Assembly (NCBI RefSeq): GCF_001592125.1
Contig: NZ_BCWI01000005.1
Location: 124,001-188,000 of the forward strand
Reading direction: 5' to 3'
From: Microbacterium hominis NBRC 15708
GTDB lineage: Bacteria; Actinomycetota; Actinomycetes; Actinomycetales; Microbacteriaceae
DNA length: 64,000 nt
In this document: positions 51,922 through 63,562 of the stretch, in pieces
Position numbering within the stretch: position 1 is the stretch's first letter
Layout: the number at the start of each line of letters is the position of its first letter
Translations under genes and position numbers: made by a program
Notes under the pieces: model-generated
Databases searched by the model: none
What the model was told of the DNA's origin: nothing
What the model saw: only the letters and a program-made list of their open reading frames with translations

Positions 51922-53268
51922 TTACTTGTTGACGCTGAAGCCCTGGTCGGTGCCGTACGACACGTTCTTGTCCTGCCAGGCCGTCAGACCGTCCGCGATG
52001 GACGTCTTGTTCAGGTAGGCCTTGCCGACGGTGTCGGCGTAGATGCTGTTCGCGTACGACTGCCACGGCAGGTACTGCCAGCCGGTGCCGACCGACTTGG
52101 CCGCATCCACGAGCACCTCGTTGATCTTCTGACCGCCGAAGTAGTCGGAGGTCGTGTTGAGGAACGCGCTCGACTCGAGGTCGGCCGTCGTGGCGGGGAA
52201 GCCGCCCGACTGGAGGAAGACGTCGATCGAGTCCTGCGAGTTGTTGAGCCACTTGAGGAAGCCGGCGGCCAGCGCCTGGTTCTTCGAGCCCTTCATGACG
52301 ACCTCGGACGAGCCGCCGTTCTCGGCGGTCACCGGGGTGCCGTCGTAGGTCGGCATGGGCGCGACGGCCCACTTGCCCTTGCCACCGGGGACGTTGGCCT
52401 CGAGCACACCCGGCATCCAGGCGCCGATCGGCAGCGACGCGATCGTGCCGTCACCGAGAGCCTGGAACCACTCGTCGCTCCAGCCGGGGATGTTGCCGAG
52501 CGAGCCGTTCTGCAGCAGCTTGTCCCAGACGGCGGTCCACTTCTTGGCTCCGGCGTCGCCGAGGTCGATCGTGACGTTCTCGCCGTCGGTCTTGAACGGA
52601 CGCCCGCCCGCCTGCCAGATCATCGAGGTGCCGAAGCCGGCGTCGGTGCCCTGGTCGTTGGTGATGTACTTCGTCGGGTCGGCCGCGTGCAGCTTCTCAC
52701 CGGCGGCGACGAACTCGTCCCACGTCTTGGGCACGGAGATGCCGAACTGGTCGAACACCTCCTTGTTGTAGAACAGGGCCATGGGGCCCGAGTCCTGCGG
52801 CAGGCCCCAGATGCCGCCGTTCTGCGAGACAGCGCCCCACGTCGAGGCGGTGTAGTCCTTCTCCAGGTCGCCGAAGCCGTAGGCCGTGAGGTCCAGCAGC
52901 GAACCGGAGAGCTGGAACTGCGGAAGCGACTGGTACTCGATCTGCACGACGTCGGGGATGCCCGAGCCGGCGGAGATCGCGTTCTGCAGCTTCGTGTTGT
53001 TGTCGTTGGCGCCGCCCGTGTTGACGAGGTTCACCTTGACGTTCGGGTACGCCTTCTCGAACGCGGCGACCTGGTCCTTGGCGGAGGGGGTCCACGTCCA
53101 GTAGGTGAGCTCGCCGCCGGCCTTGAGGGCCTCGTCGATCGACGAGGCGCTGCCGGCGTCGGTGCTGCTCGAGCTGTTGCCGCCGGCGCAGGCCGCGAGG
53201 CCGCTGCCGATCAGGAGCGCGGTGGCTCCGATCGCGACCACGCGCGCGATCTTCTTGGTGCTTGTCAT
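51922..53268 (-). CDS. sugar ABC transporter substrate-binding lipoprotein
   Basis: A 448-residue family 1 solute-binding protein. Signal peptide and lipobox GLAAC near residue 27, then a Gly/Ser linker. The domain shows LTYWTWTPSAKDQ, GIPDVVQIEYQSL, MIWQAGGRPF and AVAPMPTYDG. Given the neighbours it probably binds beta-galacto- or arabino-galacto-oligosaccharides. It follows the two permease genes, an order opposite to the first ABC operon, and is followed by a hairpin. Confidence 0.9.
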   Translation of the reverse strand: MTSTKKIARVVAIGATALLIGSGLAACAGGNSSSSTDAGSASSIDEALKAGGELTYWTWTPSAKDQVAAFEKAYPNVKVNLVNTGGANDNNTKLQNAISAGSGIPDVVQIEYQSLPQFQLSGSLLDLTAYGFGDLEKDYTASTWGAVSQNGGIWGLPQDSGPMALFYNKEVFDQFGISVPKTWDEFVAAGEKLHAADPTKYITNDQGTDAGFGTSMIWQAGGRPFKTDGENVTIDLGDAGAKKWTAVWDKLLQNGSLGNIPGWSDEWFQALGDGTIASLPIGAWMPGVLEANVPGGKGKWAVAPMPTYDGTPVTAENGGSSEVVMKGSKNQALAAGFLKWLNNSQDSIDVFLQSGGFPATTADLESSAFLNTTSDYFGGQKINEVLVDAAKSVGTGWQYLPWQSYANSIYADTVGKAYLNKTSIADGLTAWQDKNVSYGTDQGFSVNK

Positions 53269-53335
53269 GCTGTGTCCTTCCGCTTCTTCGTCGGATATGG
53301 GGTGGGGTGGTGTTCGTCTTGCAGCGACACCCCTG

Positions 53336-54256
53336 TCACTGCTTGACGCTTCCTGCGCTCAGCCCGGACTGCCAGTAGCGCTGGAGCAGGAGGAAGGCGA
53401 TGACGATCGGGATGATCGTGAGGAGGGACCCGGTGATGACCAGGTTGAAGATCGGCTGCGAGCTGACCCCGACCGCCTGGAGGTTCCACTGCTGCAGACC
53501 GATCGTCAGCGGGAACAGGTTGGGGTCGTTGAGCATGATCAACGGGAGGAAGTAGTTGTTCCAGGTCGCGACGATCGCGAACAGCGCGACCGTGACGACG
53601 CCCGGTGCGAGCAGCCGCAGCGAGATCGTGAAGAACGTGCGGAACTCGCCCGAGCCGTCCACGCGCGCCGCCTCGAGCAGCTCGGTCGGGACGGAGTCGA
53701 CCGCGTAGACCCAGATGAGGTACAGGCCGAAGGGCGAGATCAGCGAGGGGATGATGATCGCCCACATGGTGTTCGTCAGGCCCAGCTGGCTGAACATGAG
53801 GAACGTCGGCACCGCGAGCGCGGTCCCCGGCACGGCGATGGCGCCGAGGATGACGGCGAACACGGCGCGCTTGCCGGGGAAGTTGTACTTCGCGAGGCCG
53901 TAGCCGGCGAGGGTCGCCAGCAGCGTCGCGCCGCCGGCGCCGATCACGACGTAGATCAGGGTGTTGAGGAACCACCGCAGGAAGATGCCGTCGTTGTAGG
54001 TGAGCACCTGGCCGATGTTGTCGAACAGGGCGAACGGTCCCGAGAACCAGAGGCCGAACGAGCCGATCAGCGACTGCTGCGTCTTGGTCGAGCTGATCAC
54101 GAGCCACAGCAGCGGCAGGAAGGAGTAGACCAGGAACAGCGACATGATGATGGTCAGCAGCGGCGACTTGCGCGGGCCGCGCTCACCGACGTCGGAGCGG
54201 CGTCGACGGGGCCGACCGGTCAGCGTGCCGGTGTGATCGAGGGGCAGGCCGGCCAT
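53336..54256 (-). CDS. carbohydrate ABC transporter permease (MalG type)
   Basis: A 306-residue permease. Basic N-terminus to residue 32, then about six helices; EAA loop ELLEAARVDGSGEFRTFF; ends SGLSAGSVKQ, like the MalG-type permease at 5171. Its ATG shares one base with the stop of the MalF-type gene (TGATG), a sign of coupling. Part of the galactan-fragment importer. Confidence 0.9.
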   Translation of the reverse strand: MAGLPLDHTGTLTGRPRRRRSDVGERGPRKSPLLTIIMSLFLVYSFLPLLWLVISSTKTQQSLIGSFGLWFSGPFALFDNIGQVLTYNDGIFLRWFLNTLIYVVIGAGGATLLATLAGYGLAKYNFPGKRAVFAVILGAIAVPGTALAVPTFLMFSQLGLTNTMWAIIIPSLISPFGLYLIWVYAVDSVPTELLEAARVDGSGEFRTFFTISLRLLAPGVVTVALFAIVATWNNYFLPLIMLNDPNLFPLTIGLQQWNLQAVGVSSQPIFNLVITGSLLTIIPIVIAFLLLQRYWQSGLSAGSVKQ

Positions 54257-55170
54257 CAGCGGTTCTCCTTACGCGTGCCACGCAGCTGGACGACGTAGGC
54301 GATGACGGCGGTGATGACACCCATGATGATCGCGATCGTGGCGGCGTAGTTGACCTGCTGGCCGATGAAGCTCAGGTTGTAGGCGTACATGTTCGGGGTG
54401 AAGTACGTCGTGAGCAGGTTCGGGACCAGCGTCTTGAGGATGTTGGGCTCGTTGAACAGCTGGAAGCTGCCGATGATCGAGAAGATCGTCGCGATGACGA
54501 GCGCACCGCGCAGCGCGGGGAGCTTGATGGCCCGGATGATGCGGAACTGGCCGGCGCCGTCGAGCGCCGCCGCCTCGTAGAGGTCTTCGGGGATCGTCCG
54601 CAGCGCGGAGTAGAAGATCAGCATGTTGTAGCCGATGAACTCCCACGTGATGATGTTGCCGATCGCCAGGAGGATCCACTGCTGGGTGAACGGCGTGACC
54701 AGTTCGAAGCCGACGAGCTGGTTGATGTTGCCGGCCAGGCCCAGGCGGTCCGAGTACATGAATCCCCACATGAGCACCGCGACGACGCCGGGCACGGCGT
54801 AGGGGAGGAAGATCCCGATGCGGAACAGGGAGCTGCCGGCGAGGCGGCGCGAATCCAGGGCGAGCGCCGCGACGAGAGCGAGCAGGAGCATGACCGGCAC
54901 CTGGATGATCAGCACCAGGAACACGTTGCCGAAGCCCGACCAGAACTGCGGGTCGCTGAAGGCCTGCACGTAGTTGTCCACACCGACGAACGACGTGCCG
55001 CCGATCAGCTTGGTGCGGAACACGCTGAGGTAGATCGAGTAGGCGAGCGGCGCGAGGAACGTCACGGCGAACACGATGAGGAACGGCAGGACGAACCAGA
55101 ATCCCGCCCATTGGCGGTCGGTCCTGCGCGCCCGGCGTCGAGCCGGGGCGGGAGCGGTGAGTACGGACAT
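54256..55170 (-). CDS. carbohydrate ABC transporter permease (MalF type)
   Basis: A 304-residue permease with an Arg-rich N-terminus (residues 8-21) and about six helices; EAA loop DLYEAAALDGAGQFRII. First gene of the operon permease-permease-binding protein-GH35-GH51. The promoter region carries operators S3 and S4. No ATPase gene is present in the operon. Confidence 0.9.
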   Translation of the reverse strand: MSVLTAPAPARRRARRTDRQWAGFWFVLPFLIVFAVTFLAPLAYSIYLSVFRTKLIGGTSFVGVDNYVQAFSDPQFWSGFGNVFLVLIIQVPVMLLLALVAALALDSRRLAGSSLFRIGIFLPYAVPGVVAVLMWGFMYSDRLGLAGNINQLVGFELVTPFTQQWILLAIGNIITWEFIGYNMLIFYSALRTIPEDLYEAAALDGAGQFRIIRAIKLPALRGALVIATIFSIIGSFQLFNEPNILKTLVPNLLTTYFTPNMYAYNLSFIGQQVNYAATIAIIMGVITAVIAYVVQLRGTRKENR

Positions 55171-55199
55171 CTTCGTCTTGCCTTCTGTCGGACGGTGCC

Positions 55200-55215
55200 A
55201 TGTTTACGTCAACAT
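55200..55215. promoter_or_regulatory. LacI-type operator S3
   Basis: ATGTTTACGTCAACAT, one change from the perfect palindrome. Lies just inside the transcribed region of the importer operon. Confidence 0.75.
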
Positions 55216-55225
55216 GGCGAGGTCG

Positions 55226-55256
55226 AGAGTAGCATGTTGACGTCAACATGTGTCAA
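55226..55256 (-). promoter_or_regulatory. promoter of the importer/glycosidase operon
   Basis: Minus strand: perfect -35 TTGACA (55251-55256), 19-base spacer, and -10 TACTCT (55226-55231). Operator S4 fills most of the spacer. The -10 assignment is tentative. Confidence 0.45.
55234..55249. promoter_or_regulatory. LacI-type operator S4
   Basis: ATGTTGACGTCAACAT, perfect palindrome extended to 18 bp (55233-55250), identical in core to S2 upstream of the GH30 gene. Confidence 0.8.
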
Positions 55257-55289
55257 GACTTCCCGGTCGACGCGCGAGGAGGGACGCCG

Positions 55290-56342
55290 ATGAACAGGTC
55301 AGCAGACGGCAGCCGCAGCGTCTCCCTGCACGACGTCGCGAGGCATGCGGGCGTCTCCGGGCAGACCGTCTCGCGGGTCGCCAACAACTCCGAGCGGGTG
55401 GCCGAGCCGACGCGCCACCGCGTGCTCGCGGCCATGAGCGAACTGGGCTATCGCCCCAACGTCGCGGCCCGGGCGTTGCGCCGCGGGGCCTTCGGGTCGA
55501 TCGGCGTCGTGGTCTTCAGCCTCGACTCCCTCGGCAACATCGGCACGATCGGCGGCATCCTCTCGGCGGCGGCGGCGCGCGGGTACGCGATCGAGCTCAT
55601 CCAGGCGCAGCCGGCACTGACGGCCGGCGACGCCGTGGCCTCGGCCGTCTCCCGCCTCGACCAGGACGCCGTCGACGGCATCATCGTCGTCATCGAGTCG
55701 CACCTCATGTCGTCGGCGTCGGTCGGCTTCCCGCCGGGGATGCCGAGTGTGCTCATCCAGTCCGGGGCCGCCGACGAGCGCCCCTCGGTCACCGCCGACC
55801 AGGTGCACGGCAGCCGCCAGGCGGTCGCCCATCTGCTGGAGCTCGGGCACGAGACGGTGTGGCACATCGCGGGCCCGCCCGAGTCGAAGGCCGCCGAGCA
55901 GCGGCGGCTCGCCTGGCAGGAGACCCTGACGGCGGCCGGACGCCCCGTGCCCGAGGTGCACGTCGGGGATTGGACCGCCGAGTCGGGCTATCGGATCGGC
56001 CGCCTGCTGGCCGCGGTGCCCGAGCTGACCGCCCTGTTCGCCGCGAACGATCAGATGGCCCTCGGCGCGATGCGCGCCTTCCACGAGCGGGGCCGGCCCG
56101 TGCCGGCCGAGATCAGCGTCGTGGGCTTCGACGACATGGCCGAGGCGGCGTACTTCTGGCCGCCGCTGACGACCGTCCATCAAGACTTCGGCACCGCCGG
56201 CTCGCTGGCCGTGTCGCTCGTGATCGACCAGATCGAGGGACGCGAGGTGTCTGGCGGCGTCCACCACGTGTCGACCTCCCTCGTCGTCCGCGGCTCCACC
56301 GGCCCGCGCGCCGGGCGCCGTCCCGCCACCGACCTGCGATGA
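55290..56342 (+). CDS. LacI-family regulator of the galactan locus
   Basis: A 350-residue repressor. N-terminal HTH and hinge at about residues 10-62 (SLHDVARHAGVSGQTVSRV, ELGYRPNVAARAL), then a periplasmic-binding-protein-like effector domain (SIGVVVFSLDS, GFDDMAEAAYFWPPLTTV). GAGGAGGG lies 6 bases before the ATG. It is divergent from the importer operon and next to operators S3 and S4; the same site at the GH30 gene makes that enzyme part of its regulon. Inducer is probably a galacto-oligosaccharide. Overlaps the GH36 gene by 4 bases. Confidence 0.9.
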   Translation: MNRSADGSRSVSLHDVARHAGVSGQTVSRVANNSERVAEPTRHRVLAAMSELGYRPNVAARALRRGAFGSIGVVVFSLDSLGNIGTIGGILSAAAARGYAIELIQAQPALTAGDAVASAVSRLDQDAVDGIIVVIESHLMSSASVGFPPGMPSVLIQSGAADERPSVTADQVHGSRQAVAHLLELGHETVWHIAGPPESKAAEQRRLAWQETLTAAGRPVPEVHVGDWTAESGYRIGRLLAAVPELTALFAANDQMALGAMRAFHERGRPVPAEISVVGFDDMAEAAYFWPPLTTVHQDFGTAGSLAVSLVIDQIEGREVSGGVHHVSTSLVVRGSTGPRAGRRPATDLR

Positions 56343-58501
56343 AGGAACCGACCCCCGTGACCTCCCTGCCCGCGGCGCTGCCCGCCCACGTCCACCTGCG
56401 CGCCGGGGGCACCAGCGTCGTCGTCGACGTGCGCTGCGCCGACCAGCCGACCATCGTGCACTGGGGGCGCGACCTGGGCACCCTCACCGACATCGAGCTC
56501 GAGGGCATCGCACGGGCGGCGCGACCGCAGCGCGTGTCGGGCGGGCTGGACGCCACCGGTCGCCTCACGGTGCTGCCGCAGGCCTCCGGCGGGTGGCTGA
56601 CCACCCCGGGGCTCACGGGCGATCGCTGCGGCACTGACTTCTCGACCCGGCTGGTGACGACCGCCGCGCACGTCACCCCGACGACGGCGACGTTCGTGCT
56701 GCGCGACGCGGCGGCCGGCCTGAGGGTCGAGGTGGAACTGTCCCTCGGCGTCAGCGGTCTGCTCCACCAGCGCCTGCGCCTGATCAACGACGGCGACGCC
56801 CCGTACCGCGTCGACGGGCTGAGCGCGGGATTCCCCCTGCCGCCCACGGCGACCGAGCTGCTCACCACGACGGGCCACCACCTGCGCGAGCGCGCGCCCG
56901 AACGGCACGCCTTCACGGTCGGCGGCCACCTCCGCGAGAGCCGGCGGGGGCGCCCCGGCGCCGACGCCACGCTGGTCGTGATCGCCGGGACGCCGGGCTT
57001 CGGATTCGAGCGCGGGCTGGTGCACGGCGTACACCTGGCCTGGTCGGGCGATCACCGCCTGCTCGCCGAGCGCACCCCCACCGGCGACGCCGTCCTGCGC
57101 GCCGGTGAGCTGCTGGAGCCGGGCGAGGTGCTGCTGGCGCCGGGCGAGAGCTACGAGACCCCCGACGCGGTCGGCTCGTGGGGCGAGGGGCTCGACGACT
57201 TCGCGGCGCGCTTCCACGACGAGCTGCGGGCACGCCCGATGCACCCGACGCGGCCGCGCCCGGTGACCGTGAACACCTGGGAGGCCGTCTACTTCCGTCA
57301 CGACCTGGACACCCTCCGCGCTCTCGCCGACCGGGCCGCGCGGATCGGCGCCGAGCGGTTCGTGCTCGACGACGGCTGGTTCCACGGCCGCCGCGACGAT
57401 ACCGCGGGACTCGGCGACTGGTGGGTGGATGCCGAGGTCTGGCCCGACGGCCTCGCGCCGCTGATCGACCACGTGCGCGAGCGCGGGATGGAGTTCGGGC
57501 TCTGGGTCGAGCCGGAGATGGTGAACCCCGACAGCGACCTGGCGCGGCGGCATCCGGACTGGCTGCTGCGCGCCCGCGACGAGCTGCCGCCGTCGGGACG
57601 GCAGCAGCAGGTGCTCGACCTCGCCCACCCCGAGGCGTACGCCTACATCGCCGAGCGCCTGCACGCGCTGCTCGACGAGTACCCGATCGCCTACCTCAAG
57701 TGGGATCACAACCGCGACCTCGCCGAGCCGGGATCGGGACCCCACGGGCGGCCGCGCGTGCGGGCGAACGTCCTGGCCCTCTACCGCCTGCTCGACGAGC
57801 TGCGCGAGCGTCATCCCGGCCTGGAGATCGAGTCCTGCGCCTCCGGGGGCGCCCGCGTCGACCTCGGCATCCTCCAGCGCACGCACCGGATCTGGACGAG
57901 CGACTGCCTCGACCCGATCGAACGGCTCGACATCCAGCGCTACACCGGACTGGTCGTCCCGCCCGAGCTCATGGGGGCGCACCTGACGAGCCCGATCGTG
58001 CATTCGACGGGGCGCACGGTGTCCCTCTCCCTCAGCGCGCTCACCGCTCTCCTCGGCCACTTCGGCGTCGAGTGGGATCTGACGGCGGAGGACGACGCGA
58101 CGCTGGAGCGGATCGCCGGCTGGGTCGCCCTCTACCGCGAGCACCGCGCGCTCATCGCCACGGGGCGGAGGGTCCACGCCGATCTCGCCGACCCGGCGCT
58201 GGACCTGCGCGGCGTCGTGGCGCGCGACGGCGGCGCCGCCCTCTACGTGCACACGCAGGTGCGCACGAGCAGCGCGCACCCGCCCGCCCCCGTCACGCTG
58301 CCGGGCCTCGACCCCGACCGGCGCTACCGCATCGCGGTCATGGTCCCGGAAGGCTCGACCGGCTACCTCGGCCAGTCGCCTCTGGCCTGGGAGGAGGAGG
58401 CGGTCGTGCTGAGCGGGCGCGCCGCGGCATCCGTGGGGCTTCGCCCGCCCGTGCTGCTGCCGCAGGCGGCCGCGCTGATCACCGCCTCCGCGATCGACTG
58501 A
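56339..58501 (+). CDS. GH36 alpha-galactosidase
   Basis: A 720-residue cytoplasmic alpha-galactosidase of the tetrameric bacterial type. Seen: VNTWEAVYFRHD, VLDDGWFHGRRDD, FGLWVEPEMVNPDSDL, nucleophile D456 in KWDHNR, ESCASGGARVDLGIL, and acid/base D522 in TSDCLDPIER. The start overlaps the LacI gene by 4 bases (ATGA); a GTG six codons later, with AAGGA before it, is also possible. It probably hydrolyses alpha-linked galactose in imported plant oligosaccharides such as melibiose or raffinose-type sugars. Confidence 0.93.
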   Translation: MKEPTPVTSLPAALPAHVHLRAGGTSVVVDVRCADQPTIVHWGRDLGTLTDIELEGIARAARPQRVSGGLDATGRLTVLPQASGGWLTTPGLTGDRCGTDFSTRLVTTAAHVTPTTATFVLRDAAAGLRVEVELSLGVSGLLHQRLRLINDGDAPYRVDGLSAGFPLPPTATELLTTTGHHLRERAPERHAFTVGGHLRESRRGRPGADATLVVIAGTPGFGFERGLVHGVHLAWSGDHRLLAERTPTGDAVLRAGELLEPGEVLLAPGESYETPDAVGSWGEGLDDFAARFHDELRARPMHPTRPRPVTVNTWEAVYFRHDLDTLRALADRAARIGAERFVLDDGWFHGRRDDTAGLGDWWVDAEVWPDGLAPLIDHVRERGMEFGLWVEPEMVNPDSDLARRHPDWLLRARDELPPSGRQQQVLDLAHPEAYAYIAERLHALLDEYPIAYLKWDHNRDLAEPGSGPHGRPRVRANVLALYRLLDELRERHPGLEIESCASGGARVDLGILQRTHRIWTSDCLDPIERLDIQRYTGLVVPPELMGAHLTSPIVHSTGRTVSLSLSALTALLGHFGVEWDLTAEDDATLERIAGWVALYREHRALIATGRRVHADLADPALDLRGVVARDGGAALYVHTQVRTSSAHPPAPVTLPGLDPDRRYRIAVMVPEGSTGYLGQSPLAWEEEAVVLSGRAAASVGLRPPVLLPQAAALITASAID

Positions 58502-58523
58502 CCGGGCGCGCGCCGCCGACCGG

Positions 58524-59543
58524 TCAGGCCGGGGCGGGCCCCGTGCTGCCGCGCACGATGAGCGAAGCGGGCATGACGGTGCGCTCCGAGACCGTCGGTG
58601 CGTCCGTGCCGACCTCGAGACCCTCCTCCACCTCGTCGAGCAGGGCGACGACGGCCTGCGTCCCCAGCCGATCGAAGTGCTGGCGCACGGTCGTCAGCGG
58701 AGGACGGTAGTTCGCCGCGTCGTCGACGTCGTCGAAGCCGACGACGCTCACGTCCTCGGGCACACGCGCACCGTGCTCGGCGAGCGCCCGCAGCGCGCCG
58801 AGCGCCATCTGGTCGTTGGCGACGAACAGCGCGGTGCCGAGCGTCCCGGCATCCAGAAGGGTCATGGCCGCGTCGTAGCCGGAGGCCGAGGTCCACGACC
58901 CCCGCACGAGGGCGCCGACGGGGCATCCGGCCCGCTCGAGGGTCTCGCGCCAGCCGCGCTCGCGCTCGGCGGCGGCGTACGACGACTCGGGGCCGGCGAT
59001 GTGGGCGACCGTGCGGTGGCCGTGCGCCAGGAGGTGCGCGGTCGCGGCGGCCGCGCCGCCCGCATGGTCGGTCTCGACGCCGGCGAAGCGGTCGTCGGGC
59101 GGGGAGTCGACGACGACGAGGCGGAGGGCGGTGGGCAGGTCGGCGGACCGCACGAGCGCGGACGCCTCGTTGATGACGACGACGCCGTCGACGCCCTGCT
59201 CGTTGAGACGCTCCAGCGCCTCGGCGGCGTCGCCCGCGCCGAGCGTCACGACGGCGACGTCGTGGTCGCGTGCGGCGGCGGCGTCGGTGACGGCTTCGAG
59301 CATGAGCGAGTTGCCGACGGTGGAGAGCGTCGAGACGACGACGCCGATGGTGCCGGAGCGGCCGGTGCGCAGGGCGCGGGCGGCGCGGTGGATGCGGTAG
59401 CCGCTGCGGGCCATCGCCTCCTCGACGCGGGCGCGCGTGGCCGGATCGACGCGGGGGCTCGCATTGACCACCCGCGACACCGTCTGCGCGGACACCCCTG
59501 CGATGCGTGCGACATCCGCCATCGATGCGCGCTTGTGTGCCAT
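58524..59543 (-). CDS. LacI-family regulator of galTK
   Basis: A 339-residue repressor. HTH and hinge at about residues 6-58 (SMADVARIAGVSAQTVSRVV, SGYRIHRAARAL), then the effector domain (TIGVVVSTLST, GFDDVDDAANYRPPLTTV). The ATG at 59543 has GGAGG 6 bases upstream. It is divergent from galT; two operator-like sites in the 49 bases between the genes cover both start regions. It shares about the same C-terminal motifs as the first LacI protein, so the two are paralogs, but its sites differ (TATCG type). Confidence 0.9.
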   Translation of the reverse strand: MAHKRASMADVARIAGVSAQTVSRVVNASPRVDPATRARVEEAMARSGYRIHRAARALRTGRSGTIGVVVSTLSTVGNSLMLEAVTDAAAARDHDVAVVTLGAGDAAEALERLNEQGVDGVVVINEASALVRSADLPTALRLVVVDSPPDDRFAGVETDHAGGAAAATAHLLAHGHRTVAHIAGPESSYAAAERERGWRETLERAGCPVGALVRGSWTSASGYDAAMTLLDAGTLGTALFVANDQMALGALRALAEHGARVPEDVSVVGFDDVDDAANYRPPLTTVRQHFDRLGTQAVVALLDEVEEGLEVGTDAPTVSERTVMPASLIVRGSTGPAPA

Positions 59544-59554
59544 CCCGACCTCCG

Positions 59555-59568
59555 TGTTGACGATAGCA
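59555..59568. promoter_or_regulatory. LacI-type operator, galTK site A
   Basis: TGTTGACGATAGCA, an imperfect palindrome around CG. Overlaps the -35 box of galT and lies 12 bases before the regulator's ATG, so it can block both genes. Confidence 0.55.
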
Positions 59569-59586
59569 CGCACCTACCCCTATCGT
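59557..59586 (+). promoter_or_regulatory. galTK promoter, leaderless start
   Basis: -35 TTGACG (59557-59562), 18-base spacer, and -10 TATCGT (59581-59586), ending 6 bases before the GTG at 59593. No ribosome binding site is present. Confidence 0.6.
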
Positions 59587-59599
59587 GTTATCGTGAACA
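59586..59599. promoter_or_regulatory. LacI-type operator, galTK site B
   Basis: TGTTATCGTGAACA, palindromic around CG, overlapping the end of the -10 box and the galT start codon. Its reverse complement matches site A in most positions. Confidence 0.55.
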
Positions 59600-60770
59600 T
59601 GCCGGAGCTGCCATCCATCACCCCCGAGGGGACCCTCCTCGGCGCGGGTGTCGTGAAGCGACCGACCCGTCTCGCCGACGGGCGCGACCTCATCTACTTC
59701 GACGATCCCGGCACCACGCTGGGGCCCGAGCGGGCCGCCGACACGCGCGCTCTCGACCCCCGACCGGCGACGGCGACCATGCGCCAGGACGTGCTGACCG
59801 GGGACTGGGTGTCGGTCGCCGCCGCCCGACAGAACCGTGCCTTCCTGCCTCCCGCCGAGCTCGACCCGCTCGCGCCGCAGACCGCGACCAACCCGTCGGA
59901 GATCCCCTCCGTCTATGACGTCGCGGTCTTCGAGAACCGCTCGCCGTCCTTCGGGCCGGCCCTCGCCGAGGCGTTCGGCGACGCGCCCGCCGCCGCCGAT
60001 CCGCCCCGCGGGCTCGACGACCTCGAGCACCTCGGCCTCGGCCGTACGCGCACGAGCGTCGGCCGCTGCGAGGTCGTGTGCTTCTCCCCCGAGCGCACCG
60101 GCTCGTTCGGCACGCAGAGCCCGACCCGGGCGCGCACCGTGATCGAGGCGTGGGCCGATCGCACGGCCGCGCTGTCGGCGCTGCCCGGAGTGCAGCAGGT
60201 GTTCCCGTTCGAGAACCGCGGCGAGGCCATCGGGGTCACGCTGCAGCACCCGCACGGACAGATCTACTCGTACCCGTACATCACACCGCGCACCAGCCGG
60301 CTGCTCGACGCGATCGACCGCACGGCACCCGACCTGTTCGCGCGCATCCTCGCCTTCGAGCAGGCGGGTCCGCGCGTCCTGCTGCGCGGCGAGCACTGGA
60401 CGGCGTTCGTGCCCTTCGCCGCACGCTGGCCGCTCGAGATCCACCTGCTGCCGCACCGTCACGTCCCCGACTTCGCGGCGCTCAGCGACGACGAGCGCGA
60501 TGAGCTCGCGCCCGTCTATCTGCGGCTGCTGCGCGGCGTCGACGCCCTCTACGGCGACCCGACGCCCTACATCGCCGCCTGGCACCAGGCGCCGGTGCAC
60601 GTCGGTCGCGACACCGTGCGTCTGAACCTGCAGATCACCAGCCCGCGCCGTGCCGCCGACAAGCTCAAGTTCCTCGCCGGATCGGAGGCCGCCATGGGCG
60701 CCTGGATCGGCGACGTCCCGCCCGAGACCGCAGCCGACCGGCTGCGCTCCGCCATCGAAGGAGTCCAGCT

Positions 60771-60774
<4 letters not shown>
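59593..60774 (+). CDS. galT: galactose-1-phosphate uridylyltransferase
   Basis: A 393-residue enzyme of the HIT superfamily, exchanging UMP between UDP-glucose and galactose 1-phosphate. Catalytic H219-P-H221 in QHPHGQIYSY; also PFENRGEAIGVT and RHVPDFAALS toward the C-terminus. The GTG at 59593 fits a leaderless start; the ATG two codons later is nearly as likely. It overlaps galK by 4 bases, giving a two-gene operon. Confidence 0.95.

Positions 60775-63562
<2,788 letters not shown>

Noticed and set aside
48497..52018. 1173-codon open frame antisense to GH51 and GH35
   Set aside because: It spans two genes with clear catalytic residues on the minus strand and has an artificial His/Arg/Val-rich composition.
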